From positions 186,001 to 250,000 of the forward strand of contig NZ_JAUSTI010000005.1 of assembly GCF_030812775.1 (NCBI RefSeq): 64,000 nt of DNA, read 5' to 3'. Of this stretch, positions 7,114 through 15,750 are shown piece by piece (positions within the stretch are counted from its first letter, which is position 1; every line of letters starts with the position of its first letter). The stretch comes from Paenibacillus tundrae. Its GTDB lineage: Bacteria; Bacillota; Bacilli; Paenibacillales; Paenibacillaceae. Under the pieces are notes generated by a model. That model was not told where the DNA came from and made no database searches. It was given only the letters and a program-made list of their open reading frames with translations. Made by a program: the position numbers and the translations under genes.

Positions 7114-9282
7114 ATGATGAATAATGAGCAATTGATCGATCTGGTGGGGCAGATGACTTTGGAGGAAAAGACAGCCCAGCTGCTCCAATTAACTTCTAAC
7201 TTTTATGAAGGGACGGATACGCAGGGGCAGATTACTGGCCCGATGGAAGAGATGGGAATTACCCAGCAGTCTGTGTATGCAAGTGGCTCTATTCTAGGGT
7301 TGTCCGGTGCTCAGGCGATTATTGATGTGCAGCAAGCTTATATGGAAAAAAGCCGACTCGGCATACCCCTTTTGTTCATGGCAGATGTCGTGCATGGGTT
7401 CAAAACGATTTTCCCCATCCCGCTGGCGATTGGTTGTTCATGGGATACCCAGTTAGCAGAGAAATCTGCTGAGATTGCAGCACGTGAATCCGCGGTCTCT
7501 GGTTTACATGTTACATTTGCCCCTATGGTGGATTTGGTTCGCGACCCGCGCTGGGGTCGTGTTATGGAAACGACCGGAGAAGACCCTTATCTGAACAGCT
7601 TATTCGCGGCTGCCTTTGTTCGTGGATATCAAGGGGACAATCTACAGGAGGAGACAGACCGACTCGCGGCCTGTGTCAAACACTTTGCTGCATATGGTGC
7701 GGCAGAGGGTGGTCGTGATTACAACACGGTGGATATGTCGGAGCGCAATCTTCGTGAGTATTATTTACCAGCTTATAAAGCTGCGCTCGATGCAGGTGTA
7801 GAGATGGTGATGGCATCATTCAACACAGTGGACGGGATTCCCGCTAGTGGCAATGAGAAGTTGATGCGTGACATTTTGCGTGAGGAATGGGGATTCGAAG
7901 GGGTGCTTATCTCGGATTGGGCTTCCATTCGTGAGATGATTGCCCACGGGGCAGCGGAGGATGATCGTGAAGCAGCATATCGAGCGATTCGTGCTGGTGT
8001 GGACATCGAAATGATGACACCTTGCTATGTTCATCATCTACCTGCGTTGATTGCGAGTGGTGAAGTGAGCGAGAAGCTTATTGATGAAGCGGTACTTCGT
8101 ATTTTGCAGCTCAAAGAAAAATTAGGCTTGTTCGATAATCCGTTCCGTGCAGCCAACCCAGAACGGGAGCGCGAGATTGTGTTCTCGAAGGAACACCGTC
8201 AGGTGTCCTATGAGTTGGCTACCAAGTCGGCAGTGCTGCTGAAAAATGCGAATGACATTCTTCCATTAAATCCACAAGCTCACATTGCCCTGATTGGCCC
8301 ATTTGCCGAAAGTGAAGATATTCTAGGATGGTGGTCATGTGAAGGCGTAAAAGCGGATGCAGTTAAGCTGGGAACAGCATTGCAGGAACGTCTTGGCACA
8401 GATCATGTCCATCTTGCCCAAGGCAGTGGTGTGCATACGATCACATCGGAGCAGATTGCAGAAGCGCTAGAAGTTGCAAGCAAAGCAGATCTGATTGTAC
8501 TTGCGCTGGGTGAAGATTCGGAAATGAGTGGTGAGGGTGGATCACGCACTGATATTCGTTTGCCAGGAGCACAATTAGAGCTTATCAAGCATTTAAGATC
8601 CACAGGTAAACCGTTGGCAACTGTCATCTTCAATGGCCGCCCACTTGACTTACATGGCATATGGGAAGAATCGGATGCCGTACTTGAAGCGTGGTTCCCA
8701 GGCAGTGAAGGTGGGGCAGCCATCGCTAATGTACTGACAGGTGTGGTGAATCCGTCTGGTCGATTGACGATGTCCTTCCCTCAATCGGTAGGCCAAGTTC
8801 CTGTCTATTACAATCATTTTAATACAGGTCGACCATTGAATCCTCAGAAGACGGAGGAGCGCTATGTTTCCAAATATATCGATAGCCCGAATGACCCGTT
8901 GCTTCCGTTTGGTTATGGTCTATCTTATACAACCTTCGAGTATGGTTCACTTGATATCTCCAGCCAGGAGCTGAGTAATGAGCTGCCTCTGACCATCAAG
9001 GTGAAGGTAACCAATACTGGAGAACGTACAGGCGTGGAGACCGTTCAGTTATATGTGAGGGATGTAACGGGTGAAGTGGTACGTCCAATGCGTGAATTAA
9101 AAGATTACGTCAAGCTGGAGCTGGCTCCAGGTGAGACAGGCACTGCAACGTTTACGCTAAGCGAGGCACAGCTTCGCTATCATCACTCGGATCTGAGTTA
9201 TCGTAGTGACAAAGGCACATTCCACGTCTATGTGGGATCGAATAGCCGTGATACTCAGGAGAGTAGCTTCCAATTAGTGTAG
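7114..9282 (+). CDS. Glycoside hydrolase family 3 beta-glycosidase, BglX-like, intracellular
   Basis: A 722-residue retaining glycosidase without a signal peptide. The N-terminal TIM barrel contains KHFAAYGAAEGGRDYN and the nucleophile in VLISDWAS (Asp268). The (alpha/beta)6 domain (SAVLLKNANDILPL, GEDSEMSGEGGSR) and a C-terminal fibronectin-III-like domain (VKVTNTGERTGVETVQLYVRD) follow, the usual BglX architecture. It probably hydrolyses beta-linked glucose, xylose or other sugars from the oligosaccharides imported by the adjacent ABC system. ATG 7114 (or 7117) follows GTGGAGG; the GTG at 7102 lies inside the ribosome site and is not used. Confidence 0.92.
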   Translation: MMNNEQLIDLVGQMTLEEKTAQLLQLTSNFYEGTDTQGQITGPMEEMGITQQSVYASGSILGLSGAQAIIDVQQAYMEKSRLGIPLLFMADVVHGFKTIFPIPLAIGCSWDTQLAEKSAEIAARESAVSGLHVTFAPMVDLVRDPRWGRVMETTGEDPYLNSLFAAAFVRGYQGDNLQEETDRLAACVKHFAAYGAAEGGRDYNTVDMSERNLREYYLPAYKAALDAGVEMVMASFNTVDGIPASGNEKLMRDILREEWGFEGVLISDWASIREMIAHGAAEDDREAAYRAIRAGVDIEMMTPCYVHHLPALIASGEVSEKLIDEAVLRILQLKEKLGLFDNPFRAANPEREREIVFSKEHRQVSYELATKSAVLLKNANDILPLNPQAHIALIGPFAESEDILGWWSCEGVKADAVKLGTALQERLGTDHVHLAQGSGVHTITSEQIAEALEVASKADLIVLALGEDSEMSGEGGSRTDIRLPGAQLELIKHLRSTGKPLATVIFNGRPLDLHGIWEESDAVLEAWFPGSEGGAAIANVLTGVVNPSGRLTMSFPQSVGQVPVYYNHFNTGRPLNPQKTEERYVSKYIDSPNDPLLPFGYGLSYTTFEYGSLDISSQELSNELPLTIKVKVTNTGERTGVETVQLYVRDVTGEVVRPMRELKDYVKLELAPGETGTATFTLSEAQLRYHHSDLSYRSDKGTFHVYVGSNSRDTQESSFQLV

Positions 9283-9417
9283 TCCATTAGATGTTGAACC
9301 GAGGCTACGGAATGGTCTCGTTTCAACAAGATTCTACTTTGAACATTCAAACAGTATAGAAGACGTCAGGTTCTCTGATCTGGGGAGCCTGATCGATATA
9401 ACAGAGGAGCGAAGAAT

Positions 9418-10434
9418 GTGGTCAGTATTAAGGATATCGCCAAGAAGGCGGGGGTTTCGATCTCCACCGTGTCGTATGCACTGAATGGCAGCAACAAAGT
9501 GACAGATGAAACGAGCTCCAAAATTTTGGCCATCGCCAAAGAGCTGAACTACGTTCCGAATGCTGCTGCACGGACGTTGAAGAAAAGGGAGTCCAAAATT
9601 GTAGGTGTATTTCTGACCGATTTTAGCGGAGATGTCTATGGGGACTTGCTTACTGGCATGAAGGCGGTCTGTAATGCACAAGGGTATGACTTAATCGTAT
9701 GTAGTGGTAGACAGTCTCATCGGATGCTTCCAGAACGAATGATCGACGGAGCCATTATTCTAGATCATACCTTTGCCAGTGAGGAATTGCAGCAGTATGC
9801 TGATCGTGGACACAAGATCGTTGTGCTTGACCGGGAGTTAGATCATATGAATATCAATCAAGTTCTGCTGGATAATAAGGCCGGAGCAACGCTTGCGATG
9901 GAGCACCTTATTGAACAAGGGCTTACCAAGATATATGTAGTGACAGGTCCGGAAGGCTCATTCGACTCTGTACAGCGTATGAAGGCGGTGAGACAGGTTA
10001 CAGAGCGTGAACCCAATGTGGAGTGGATGGTGATTACGGGGGACTTCGAGAAAAGTAGCGGAGAAATGGCTGCGAATCAGATCATCCAAGAATATACAAG
10101 CCCCGTTGGCGTGTTCTGTTTGAACGATGAGATGGCGATTGGGCTATGTAATCGACTTAACAGCAGTGAGTTGCAGGTTGGACAAGACATCCACGTCATT
10201 GGATTTGATAATATTGAACTCAGCAGTTATGTTAGTCCGAGACTCGTTACCATTGATTATTCCAAACGAAAGTGGGGCTCATTGGCGGCAGAGCAATTAA
10301 TTAAACTTATGGCCGGAGAACCAGTGGAGCATGAACGGATCTATGTGAAACTTGTAGGAGGAGGCTCTGTTCGCAACCAGCCTGAGCATACACCTGTTAT
10401 AACCGTAGGCGAAAATTCGGCGGCGTACTATTGA
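9418..10434 (+). CDS. LacI-family repressor of the oligosaccharide locus
   Basis: A 338-residue regulator with an N-terminal helix-turn-helix (IKDIAKKAGVSISTVSYALNG, hinge NYVPNAAARTLKK) and a periplasmic-binding-protein-like sensor domain ending FDNIELSSYVSPRLVTIDY. It starts at GTG 9418, 8 bp after GAGGAG; the overlapping ATG at 9416 is out of frame. It closes the esterase-ABC-GH3 gene set and is the best candidate to bind the GAAACGATTC motifs at 2451-2553. The inducer is presumably a product of the GH3 enzyme or the imported sugar. An imperfect inverted repeat at about 9290-9328 (TGTTGAA, TTCAACA) separates it from the GH3 gene. Confidence 0.9.
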   Translation: MVSIKDIAKKAGVSISTVSYALNGSNKVTDETSSKILAIAKELNYVPNAAARTLKKRESKIVGVFLTDFSGDVYGDLLTGMKAVCNAQGYDLIVCSGRQSHRMLPERMIDGAIILDHTFASEELQQYADRGHKIVVLDRELDHMNINQVLLDNKAGATLAMEHLIEQGLTKIYVVTGPEGSFDSVQRMKAVRQVTEREPNVEWMVITGDFEKSSGEMAANQIIQEYTSPVGVFCLNDEMAIGLCNRLNSSELQVGQDIHVIGFDNIELSSYVSPRLVTIDYSKRKWGSLAAEQLIKLMAGEPVEHERIYVKLVGGGSVRNQPEHTPVITVGENSAAYY

Positions 10435-10483
10435 TGCTGCAGTCCAAAGGTCGCGAGTATATAATCTTTAGCACGCAAAATCT

Positions 10484-10534
10484 AAGAGACAAGAATTAAA
10501 AGAATGATTACATTCTTTATAATCCTTGTCTCTT
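10484..10534. terminator. Long hairpin downstream of the LacI gene
   Basis: AAGAGACAAG (10484-10493) pairs perfectly with CTTGTCTCTT (10525-10534), and the inner AGAATG/CATTCT extends the stem. No T-run follows, but its position after a stop codon suggests transcript 3'-end formation. Confidence 0.55.
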
Positions 10535-10590
10535 GTTGTATCGTCTGTATCGAGTCAAGGGCACAAATTTAGACTTGGTAAATTATAGGC

Positions 10591-10620
10591 AAAGAAAAAA
10601 GCCTCTTCACGAAGAGGCTT
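10591..10620 (-). terminator. Intrinsic terminator of the 34-residue membrane protein gene
   Basis: On the minus strand AAGCCTCTTC/GAAGAGGCTT (10599-10620) forms a stem followed by TTTTTTCTTT. It lies 5 bp beyond the stop codon of the small gene at 10626-10730, which supports that gene being transcribed on its own. Confidence 0.85.
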
Positions 10621-10625
10621 GGCCA

Positions 10626-10730
10626 TTAGAGACCTTTTGTTTTGTCATTGTTGTAGGATGCAGTTAGGATGCCTGTCATATACAGAGCGAGTACGATTGC
10701 GATAATCCAGAATGTCAATGAGAACGACAT
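10626..10730 (-). CDS. Small single-pass membrane protein, 34 residues
   Basis: This gene is short but well supported. It has AGGAGGTGG at 10739-10747, 8 bp before the ATG, and an intrinsic terminator directly after the TAA. The predicted peptide begins MSFSLTFWIIAIVLALYMTG, continues ILTASYNND and ends KTKGL: one transmembrane helix (about residues 5-24) and a short hydrophilic, positively ending tail. I do not recognise the family. Such peptides often tune a membrane enzyme or sensor or act in sporulation or stress, but nothing here shows which. Confidence 0.7.
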   Translation of the reverse strand: MSFSLTFWIIAIVLALYMTGILTASYNNDKTKGL

Positions 10731-10808
10731 CTACTTGCCACCTCCTGCACATATCTCAATTTCTTCTATTATAACCAATATGGGAAGAAAAGGAATGCCT
10801 ATACAGGT

Positions 10809-11873
10809 TTATTTATAAAATAAAAAGTGAGTAGGTACAGGCCTGAGATTTCCATCCGATGGATTGTTGACCACCCGATTGTTCAGAACCAGTGACGAAG
10901 ATCCGCCACCGTCTAGATTATATGCGTCAACGACGCCAAGCTTGTACAGCCGACCTTGTAGCTCTTCTAAGGTTGCTCCGGAGCTGCCTTTCTCATTATA
11001 ACCATCCACGACGATAATCAGTATCTGATCATCCTTGTAATTGCCGATGACAGTACGTGGAGCACGCTTAGGGGATACCTTCCACTTGGCAGGGATAGGC
11101 GTTTTACGACCATTTTGAAGCAATACAGGTACAAACGTAGCTCCAAACTGAGGCTGTAGGCGATCTAGGGAGCCTTTGTCAAAAAACTTGCCACCGACGA
11201 GCTTACCTGCATCATTCAGTCCTACAAAAAATAAATCTTTAAAACTAGCCTGAAATCCATTCACATACTTTCCATCCATGACGGTTGTACTAAGAGGATA
11301 ACGTTTGCCCCCGCTATCAGCGAAGCCGCCCGCATTAATTCCAGCAATGGCTCCGGTGCGTCTGACAGCCTGCATGGTCGTCTCTGATTTTCCGGCTTCA
11401 CTATTGAGAGCCATCTGCATCGCTGTCGGGTCTTTAAGCTTGATTTTCATTGCATAGCCCTTATAAGTGCCCGGATTAACTCGGTACATCTCAATCGTAA
11501 GACGGTCACTGTTGATCCGTTCAAATGGTACGCCCAGTTTAGACGAGATCCGTTGATTATAGATCGTCTCTGGGCGAGTGGCTTGTGACGTCGCCTTTTG
11601 CACAAGAGCTGACATTGTACTTGTTGTTTGTTTGTATAATTGCGTTGTCTTTTTAATAGAAGAAGATGTTTGAACGGCAGCTTCTTCAGCCCCCGAAAGA
11701 TCCTGACGAATAGCTTGGGTTTGAGGCGTAATCGTCTCTTCCGGCGGCGTGAGTTCCGCTAGATTAGCGGGCTCAAGCGAAGGACGTAACAACAGCAGAC
11801 AGAGCATAAGTCCAACAAATGGAGCAAGTGCAAGCATAAAAAAACGATTAACCTGTTTGACGGGTGTAATCAT
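10809..11873 (-). CDS. Phosphodiester glycosidase (NAGPA-domain) family protein, membrane-anchored
   Basis: A 354-residue protein with an N-terminal transmembrane anchor (FFMLALAPFVGLMLCLLLL), a Ser/Thr/Gln-rich low-complexity stalk (about residues 35-105) and a C-terminal domain of the N-acetylglucosamine-1-phosphodiester alpha-N-acetylglucosaminidase type. Family hallmarks are GINAGGF, RTVIGNYKDDQILIIVVDG and AYNLDGGGSSSLVLN. In bacteria the domain acts on exopolysaccharide or cell-wall phosphodiesters at the outer face of the membrane; the exact substrate is unknown. Its ATG overlaps the stop of the upstream gene by 4 bp (ATGA), so the two are translationally coupled. Confidence 0.87.
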   Translation of the reverse strand: MITPVKQVNRFFMLALAPFVGLMLCLLLLRPSLEPANLAELTPPEETITPQTQAIRQDLSGAEEAAVQTSSSIKKTTQLYKQTTSTMSALVQKATSQATRPETIYNQRISSKLGVPFERINSDRLTIEMYRVNPGTYKGYAMKIKLKDPTAMQMALNSEAGKSETTMQAVRRTGAIAGINAGGFADSGGKRYPLSTTVMDGKYVNGFQASFKDLFFVGLNDAGKLVGGKFFDKGSLDRLQPQFGATFVPVLLQNGRKTPIPAKWKVSPKRAPRTVIGNYKDDQILIIVVDGYNEKGSSGATLEELQGRLYKLGVVDAYNLDGGGSSSLVLNNRVVNNPSDGNLRPVPTHFLFYK

Positions 11874-12280
11874 TTGAGCAGATCCATCTTTTTCTGGAGG
11901 GTCTCCAGTTGTTTTTTGACTTCGCTCAGTTGGGTATACAATTTATTGCTGTTGTCCGTTTTGTCGCTTGCATTGTCTTTGGTGAAATTCAGCAATTCAT
12001 TGAAGGATTGCACTTGTCCCTGTAAGTCAGAAACTTCCTTCGAGATCGTTGTTAGCTGCTTTTCATATTCTGATTTCAATGCGTTAATCTGCTGTTGATT
12101 ATGTGTCTGAAGCTGATCAATCATCTGCCGCTGGAGATGGTTACTATAATAGTAGGTTCCGATTACTCCGAGTGCAATGAGCACAATCCACATGACCAGA
12201 AACAGTTTAATTGAAGAACCGGCCTTGCTTTTGGTGCTCCGGGTGTGATGGGTGTCAGAAGGTTGAGCAGAAGGTTTCAT
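11870..12280 (-). CDS. Membrane-anchored coiled-coil protein
   Basis: A 136-residue protein with a short basic cytosolic N-terminus (HHTRSTKSKAGS), one transmembrane helix (FLVMWIVLIALGVIGTYYY) and a long, Gln/Glu/Lys/Leu-rich extracellular coiled coil to the end. It has no catalytic motif and no family I recognise. It is first in a two-gene unit with the phosphodiester glycosidase protein and may be its membrane partner. Its start (ATG 12280) is preceded by CAGGAGTGATGAT. Confidence 0.75.
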   Translation of the reverse strand: MKPSAQPSDTHHTRSTKSKAGSSIKLFLVMWIVLIALGVIGTYYYSNHLQRQMIDQLQTHNQQQINALKSEYEKQLTTISKEVSDLQGQVQSFNELLNFTKDNASDKTDNSNKLYTQLSEVKKQLETLQKKMDLLK

Positions 12281-12496
12281 ATCATCACTCCTGGTTATTT
12301 ATAGGTACTAAAAAAATTCCAATCCTCATTCTATCACGCCCCTATTGATTACGCAAAAATGAAATTCTTTCAGTAATAGGATAAAAAGAGATTGCATCGG
12401 AAGGAAGTCCTAGGATACAATTTCTTATAGATGCAATAAGTAGGAACTTTGGGCAAGTTTTTCGACCTTTTTAGCTAGGAATGCAGGAGAATAATA

Positions 12497-12547
12497 CTAT
12501 ATTGTGATCGTAATAGACGGGATAATTGGGATTTTATCACAATATAG
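12497..12547. promoter_or_regulatory. Widely spaced 12-bp perfect inverted repeat upstream of the response regulator
   Basis: CTATATTGTGAT (12497-12508) and ATCACAATATAG (12536-12547) are perfect inverse copies separated by 27 bp. They lie about 170-215 bp upstream of the response regulator gene. The spacing fits two half-sites bound by a dimer, or a cruciform or hairpin. The 12281-12713 gap contains no other obvious element. Confidence 0.55.
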
Positions 12548-12713
12548 AACGTATGTAGGGCTTGATCAGAGCCTTTTCACTTATTTTTCTTCAAATTTCG
12601 ACATTGTGCAGCGTATGCTTCTTCTATACGTGGACTGTCGCAGGCAATGGTGAAGAGTGAAGTCGAAGAATAGAAAATCAAATTTGTCCAATACATAACC
12701 AGGGGGAACAACA

Positions 12714-13370
12714 ATGAAAAAAGTATGGCAGGTGGTCATCGTAGATATCCACCCCACCAGCATGCTGGGAACGAAATTAATTTTGGAAGAGCAACAGGAT
12801 CTGCTGGTACGTGGCATGACTTCGACAGGAACAGAAGGACTTGAATTGGTGAAAGCCAATCAGCCTGATCTGGTGCTGATGGATTATCGACTTCCCGAAG
12901 GTCAAGCAGATCAATTTATTTCCGAAATAAAAACGGTATCAGCGCACAGTCATATCGTTATTCTCACGGATGAGGATAATGTGAAGTTATTCCGTCATCT
13001 AATGAATCTCGGGGCAAGCGGAATGCTGTCCAAGCAGGCTTCCCCTAGCCAACTGATTCATCTGATATCTGGACTGCGCGAAGGTTATGTGTCCATGCCG
13101 ATGGCTTGGTTGACCAGCGCAGAATGGGCGGAGCCGATTGAATCAAGAGCGGAAGAATTCATCGTAGATTTGACGGAAACAGAACATTTTATTATGGAAA
13201 GAATTGTTCAAGGGGTAACCTATGATAAAATAGCGAGTGAGATCAACGTTAGCCGTCGTTCGATCGACAACTATTTGCGTAAAATCTATGTGAAGCTAGA
13301 CGTGAGCAGTAGAGCGCAAGCTATCGAGCGGTATGCGTTGTGTGCAAGACAGGCCAAATCCATCTCTTGA
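12714..13370 (+). CDS. NarL/FixJ-type response regulator, ComA-like, orphan
   Basis: A 218-residue two-domain regulator. The receiver domain has its phospho-acceptor in LVLMDYRLP (Asp57) and the switch Thr in VILTDED; Lys of LSKQAS is the conserved basic residue. The C-terminal LuxR-type helix-turn-helix includes IVQGVTYDKIASEINVSRR and VKLDVSSRAQAIERY. The order and the N-terminal sequence resemble ComA of Bacillus. No histidine kinase gene is adjacent, so its partner is encoded elsewhere or it is unphosphorylated. GGGGG at about 12702-12706 precedes the ATG. Confidence 0.88.
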   Translation: MKKVWQVVIVDIHPTSMLGTKLILEEQQDLLVRGMTSTGTEGLELVKANQPDLVLMDYRLPEGQADQFISEIKTVSAHSHIVILTDEDNVKLFRHLMNLGASGMLSKQASPSQLIHLISGLREGYVSMPMAWLTSAEWAEPIESRAEEFIVDLTETEHFIMERIVQGVTYDKIASEINVSRRSIDNYLRKIYVKLDVSSRAQAIERYALCARQAKSIS

Positions 13371-13514
13371 TGAGCCGCATTTTATGACTCTCGCGTTCTA
13401 GGATTCGTTAGGTGACATGTACAATCGTCATATTCTATGTTCTTATGGAATAGGTTGTAGTGGCTACGAGCTATGTGCATAGTTCGGAATAGGGACGAAA
13501 GGAGAACGAGACCA

Positions 13515-14738
13515 ATGAAATATTTCTTCGCCTCCCGTACAAACAGGCTGTTGTCTTCACCGCTCAGGGATATTCGCAAAATGTCTGACAAGGATTATTT
13601 CATTTCTCTAGCGGAGGAGTTGCCAGCAGAGGAATTGTTCCCATTTAAACTGCTGGAAGAGGCGGCTTTGTCTGTATTTAGTTCAGGTCCCTCCGCACTT
13701 CAGTATGGTGAGCCGGCTGGATACAGACCCCTAAGAGAGTGGCTGGACAAGGATTGGAACACTCGCAAAGGCATACGAACAGTTCCAGAGCAGATCTTAT
13801 TAACGACAGGAACGCAGCAGGCCATTGATCTCGTCATGAGATTGCTGTTAGAGCCAGGGGATTCTGTTCTAGTTGAACACCCCACATCTCCTGGCTGCCT
13901 CGAAGTTTTGGAGATGCAAGGAGCCACCATTGTGCCTGTGATGGGTGACTCTGACGGAATATTGCCGGATCAATTGGAACGCCATATGCAGCAGGTGAGG
14001 CCGAAGCTGCTTTTTGCTGCACCTAGCTTCTGTAATCCTACGGGTACGTTATGGAGCTTGGAGCGACGGGAGGCGGTATTGGACTTATGTTCTCGTTATG
14101 GTGTGCTGCTTGTAGAGGATGATTCATACGGTGAATTGCATTTTGATGGACTGCAGACCGAGGATTTCTATCGCAAGTACCCATCGCTCTTCGCGTTGGA
14201 TACAGCAGATCAGGGTGGACATGTCTTGTACATTGGTTCGTTCAGCAAAACGGTTGCGCCAGCCTTACGCACAGGATGGGCAGCAGGTCATCCAGCTCTG
14301 ATTCAAGCGATGGCATCGGTTAAACGGATTGCAGATGGACAATCCAGCCCAATGAATCAGCGATTGTTGTATCAACTATTAGCTCATTCTCCTTTTCGCT
14401 GGACGGATCATTTATCCTTATTGAACAGGGAATACAAAACTAGGCTGAAGTTGATGCTGGAATTGTTGAAAAGGCCAGGCTGGAAGGGCTCCAATTACGA
14501 TATACCCCAAGGGGGCATGTATCTATGGGTAGAGTTACCTGAAGGATTGGATAGCGGGGCATTGCTTAGAGCAGCTCTGTTAAAAGGTGTATCTTTTTTA
14601 CCAGGCTCTCTCTGTTCTACAGGAGAACAAGATCATCGTCATATTCGATTGAACTTCAGTCATCCCGGTCGAGATGAGCTGTTACTTGGCATGAACCTAA
14701 TCAGCGAGTCCATCGCCGAATTTACGGCGCGTAGTTAA
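13515..14738 (+). CDS. PLP-dependent aminotransferase, class I/II (2-aminoadipate/MocR-like fold)
   Basis: A 407-residue fold-type I aminotransferase. Signature segments are YGEPAGYRPLREWL, the substrate-site AAPSFCNPTGTL, VEDDSYGEL, and the PLP-binding Lys245 in GSFSKTVAPALRTGW. This arrangement matches the catalytic half of MocR/PdxR regulators and stand-alone 2-aminoadipate or aromatic aminotransferases; there is no N-terminal DNA-binding domain, so an enzyme is more likely than a regulator. ATG 13515 is preferred over upstream options because AAAGGAG lies at 13498-13504. No pathway partner is nearby. Confidence 0.88.
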   Translation: MKYFFASRTNRLLSSPLRDIRKMSDKDYFISLAEELPAEELFPFKLLEEAALSVFSSGPSALQYGEPAGYRPLREWLDKDWNTRKGIRTVPEQILLTTGTQQAIDLVMRLLLEPGDSVLVEHPTSPGCLEVLEMQGATIVPVMGDSDGILPDQLERHMQQVRPKLLFAAPSFCNPTGTLWSLERREAVLDLCSRYGVLLVEDDSYGELHFDGLQTEDFYRKYPSLFALDTADQGGHVLYIGSFSKTVAPALRTGWAAGHPALIQAMASVKRIADGQSSPMNQRLLYQLLAHSPFRWTDHLSLLNREYKTRLKLMLELLKRPGWKGSNYDIPQGGMYLWVELPEGLDSGALLRAALLKGVSFLPGSLCSTGEQDHRHIRLNFSHPGRDELLLGMNLISESIAEFTARS

Positions 14739-14864
14739 TTAAACAATAGAATAAATACAATTATATAGAGAGAGCAAAATATTGGATCTGCACCTGAGAT
14801 GGTCGTTACACGTACATTTCAGGCTGCGGGTTCTATTCCATATGCGTTCAAAGTAATTACGTTA

Positions 14865-14893
14865 TTGCATCCACTAACATTTTTATATATAAT
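14865..14893 (+). promoter_or_regulatory. Sigma-A promoter of the azoreductase gene
   Basis: TTGCAT (14865-14870), a 17-bp spacer and consensus TATAAT (14888-14893) lie about 95 bp upstream of the start codon. Confidence 0.75.
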
Positions 14894-14988
14894 GTGTATT
14901 AATAAGTTCTGCTCTTATAAATAGGGGGCGGCAATTTTAATTTAGTGCCTATCGCACTTATCATTTTAATTAACGGGGGAAACCAAAC

Positions 14989-15615
14989 ATGGCTAATATT
15001 TTATTTGTTAAAGCAAACGACCGCCCTGCGGATCAAGCAGTGAGCGTTAAATTGTATGATGCATTCTTGAGTGCATACAAAGAATCCCACCCAGGTGACA
15101 CAGTTACTGAGTTGGATCTTTACAATACAGATATCCCTTACTATGGTAACGACGTAATTACTGGTGGTTATAAAGCAGCTAACGGTATCGAAGCAACTCC
15201 AGCAGAACAAAAAGCAGCTGCACTTGCTGCACAATTGCAAGATCAATTTTTGGCAGCTGACAAAGTTGTATTTGCATTCCCGCTCTGGAACTTCACAGTT
15301 CCTGCTCCATTGGTGAACTACATCTCTTACCTGAGCCAAGCTGGTAAAATGTTCAAATACACTGCTGAAGGCCCTGTAGGTCTGGTTGGCGACAAAAAAG
15401 TAGCATTGTTGAACGCACGTGGTGGCGTATATTCTGTAGAGCCTATGGCTTCTGTAGAAATGTCCGTTAAATATGTAACAAACGTATTGAACTTCTGGGG
15501 TATTCAAAACCCTGAATTGGTTATCGTTGAAGGACACAACGCTTCCCCTGATAACTCCGAAAATATCGTTAACGCTGGTTTGAAACTGGCTGCTGAAGTA
15601 GCTAACAGCTTCTAA
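14989..15615 (+). CDS. azoR: FMN-dependent NADH:quinone oxidoreductase / azoreductase AzoR
   Basis: A 208-residue flavodoxin-fold enzyme of the AzoR/AcpD family that reduces quinones, and azo dyes, using NADH and FMN in the cytosol. The N-terminal VKANDRPADQAVSVKLYDAF forms the phosphate-binding loop; AFPLWNFTVPAPLVNYISYL and LLNARGGVYS contact FMN. The length matches the family. Codon use is unusually biased (many GCA, AAC, GTA), as in highly expressed genes. It stands alone between a clear promoter and a strong terminator. It probably protects against quinone or thiol stress. Confidence 0.92.
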   Translation: MANILFVKANDRPADQAVSVKLYDAFLSAYKESHPGDTVTELDLYNTDIPYYGNDVITGGYKAANGIEATPAEQKAAALAAQLQDQFLAADKVVFAFPLWNFTVPAPLVNYISYLSQAGKMFKYTAEGPVGLVGDKKVALLNARGGVYSVEPMASVEMSVKYVTNVLNFWGIQNPELVIVEGHNASPDNSENIVNAGLKLAAEVANSF

Positions 15616-15638
15616 TTTAGTCGATATGATAAAAAAAT

Positions 15639-15680
15639 GAGCCTGTCGTTCCTTATGAGGAAACGACAGGCTCTTTTTTA
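15639..15680 (+). terminator. Intrinsic terminator after azoR
   Basis: GAGCCTGTCGTT (15639-15650) pairs with AACGACAGGCTC (15662-15673), followed by a T-run. Confidence 0.92.
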
Positions 15681-15750
15681 TAAATGCGGCAGCAATATGC
15701 GGCCATTATAATCGTGGTTGAACATACGAGTGGGAGAATCTCCCCGCAGT

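Noticed and set aside
15001..15537. 178-codon antisense frame over azoR
   Set aside because: It is a shadow of the highly biased azoR codons; it is Cys/Phe-rich, has no ribosome site and matches no family.
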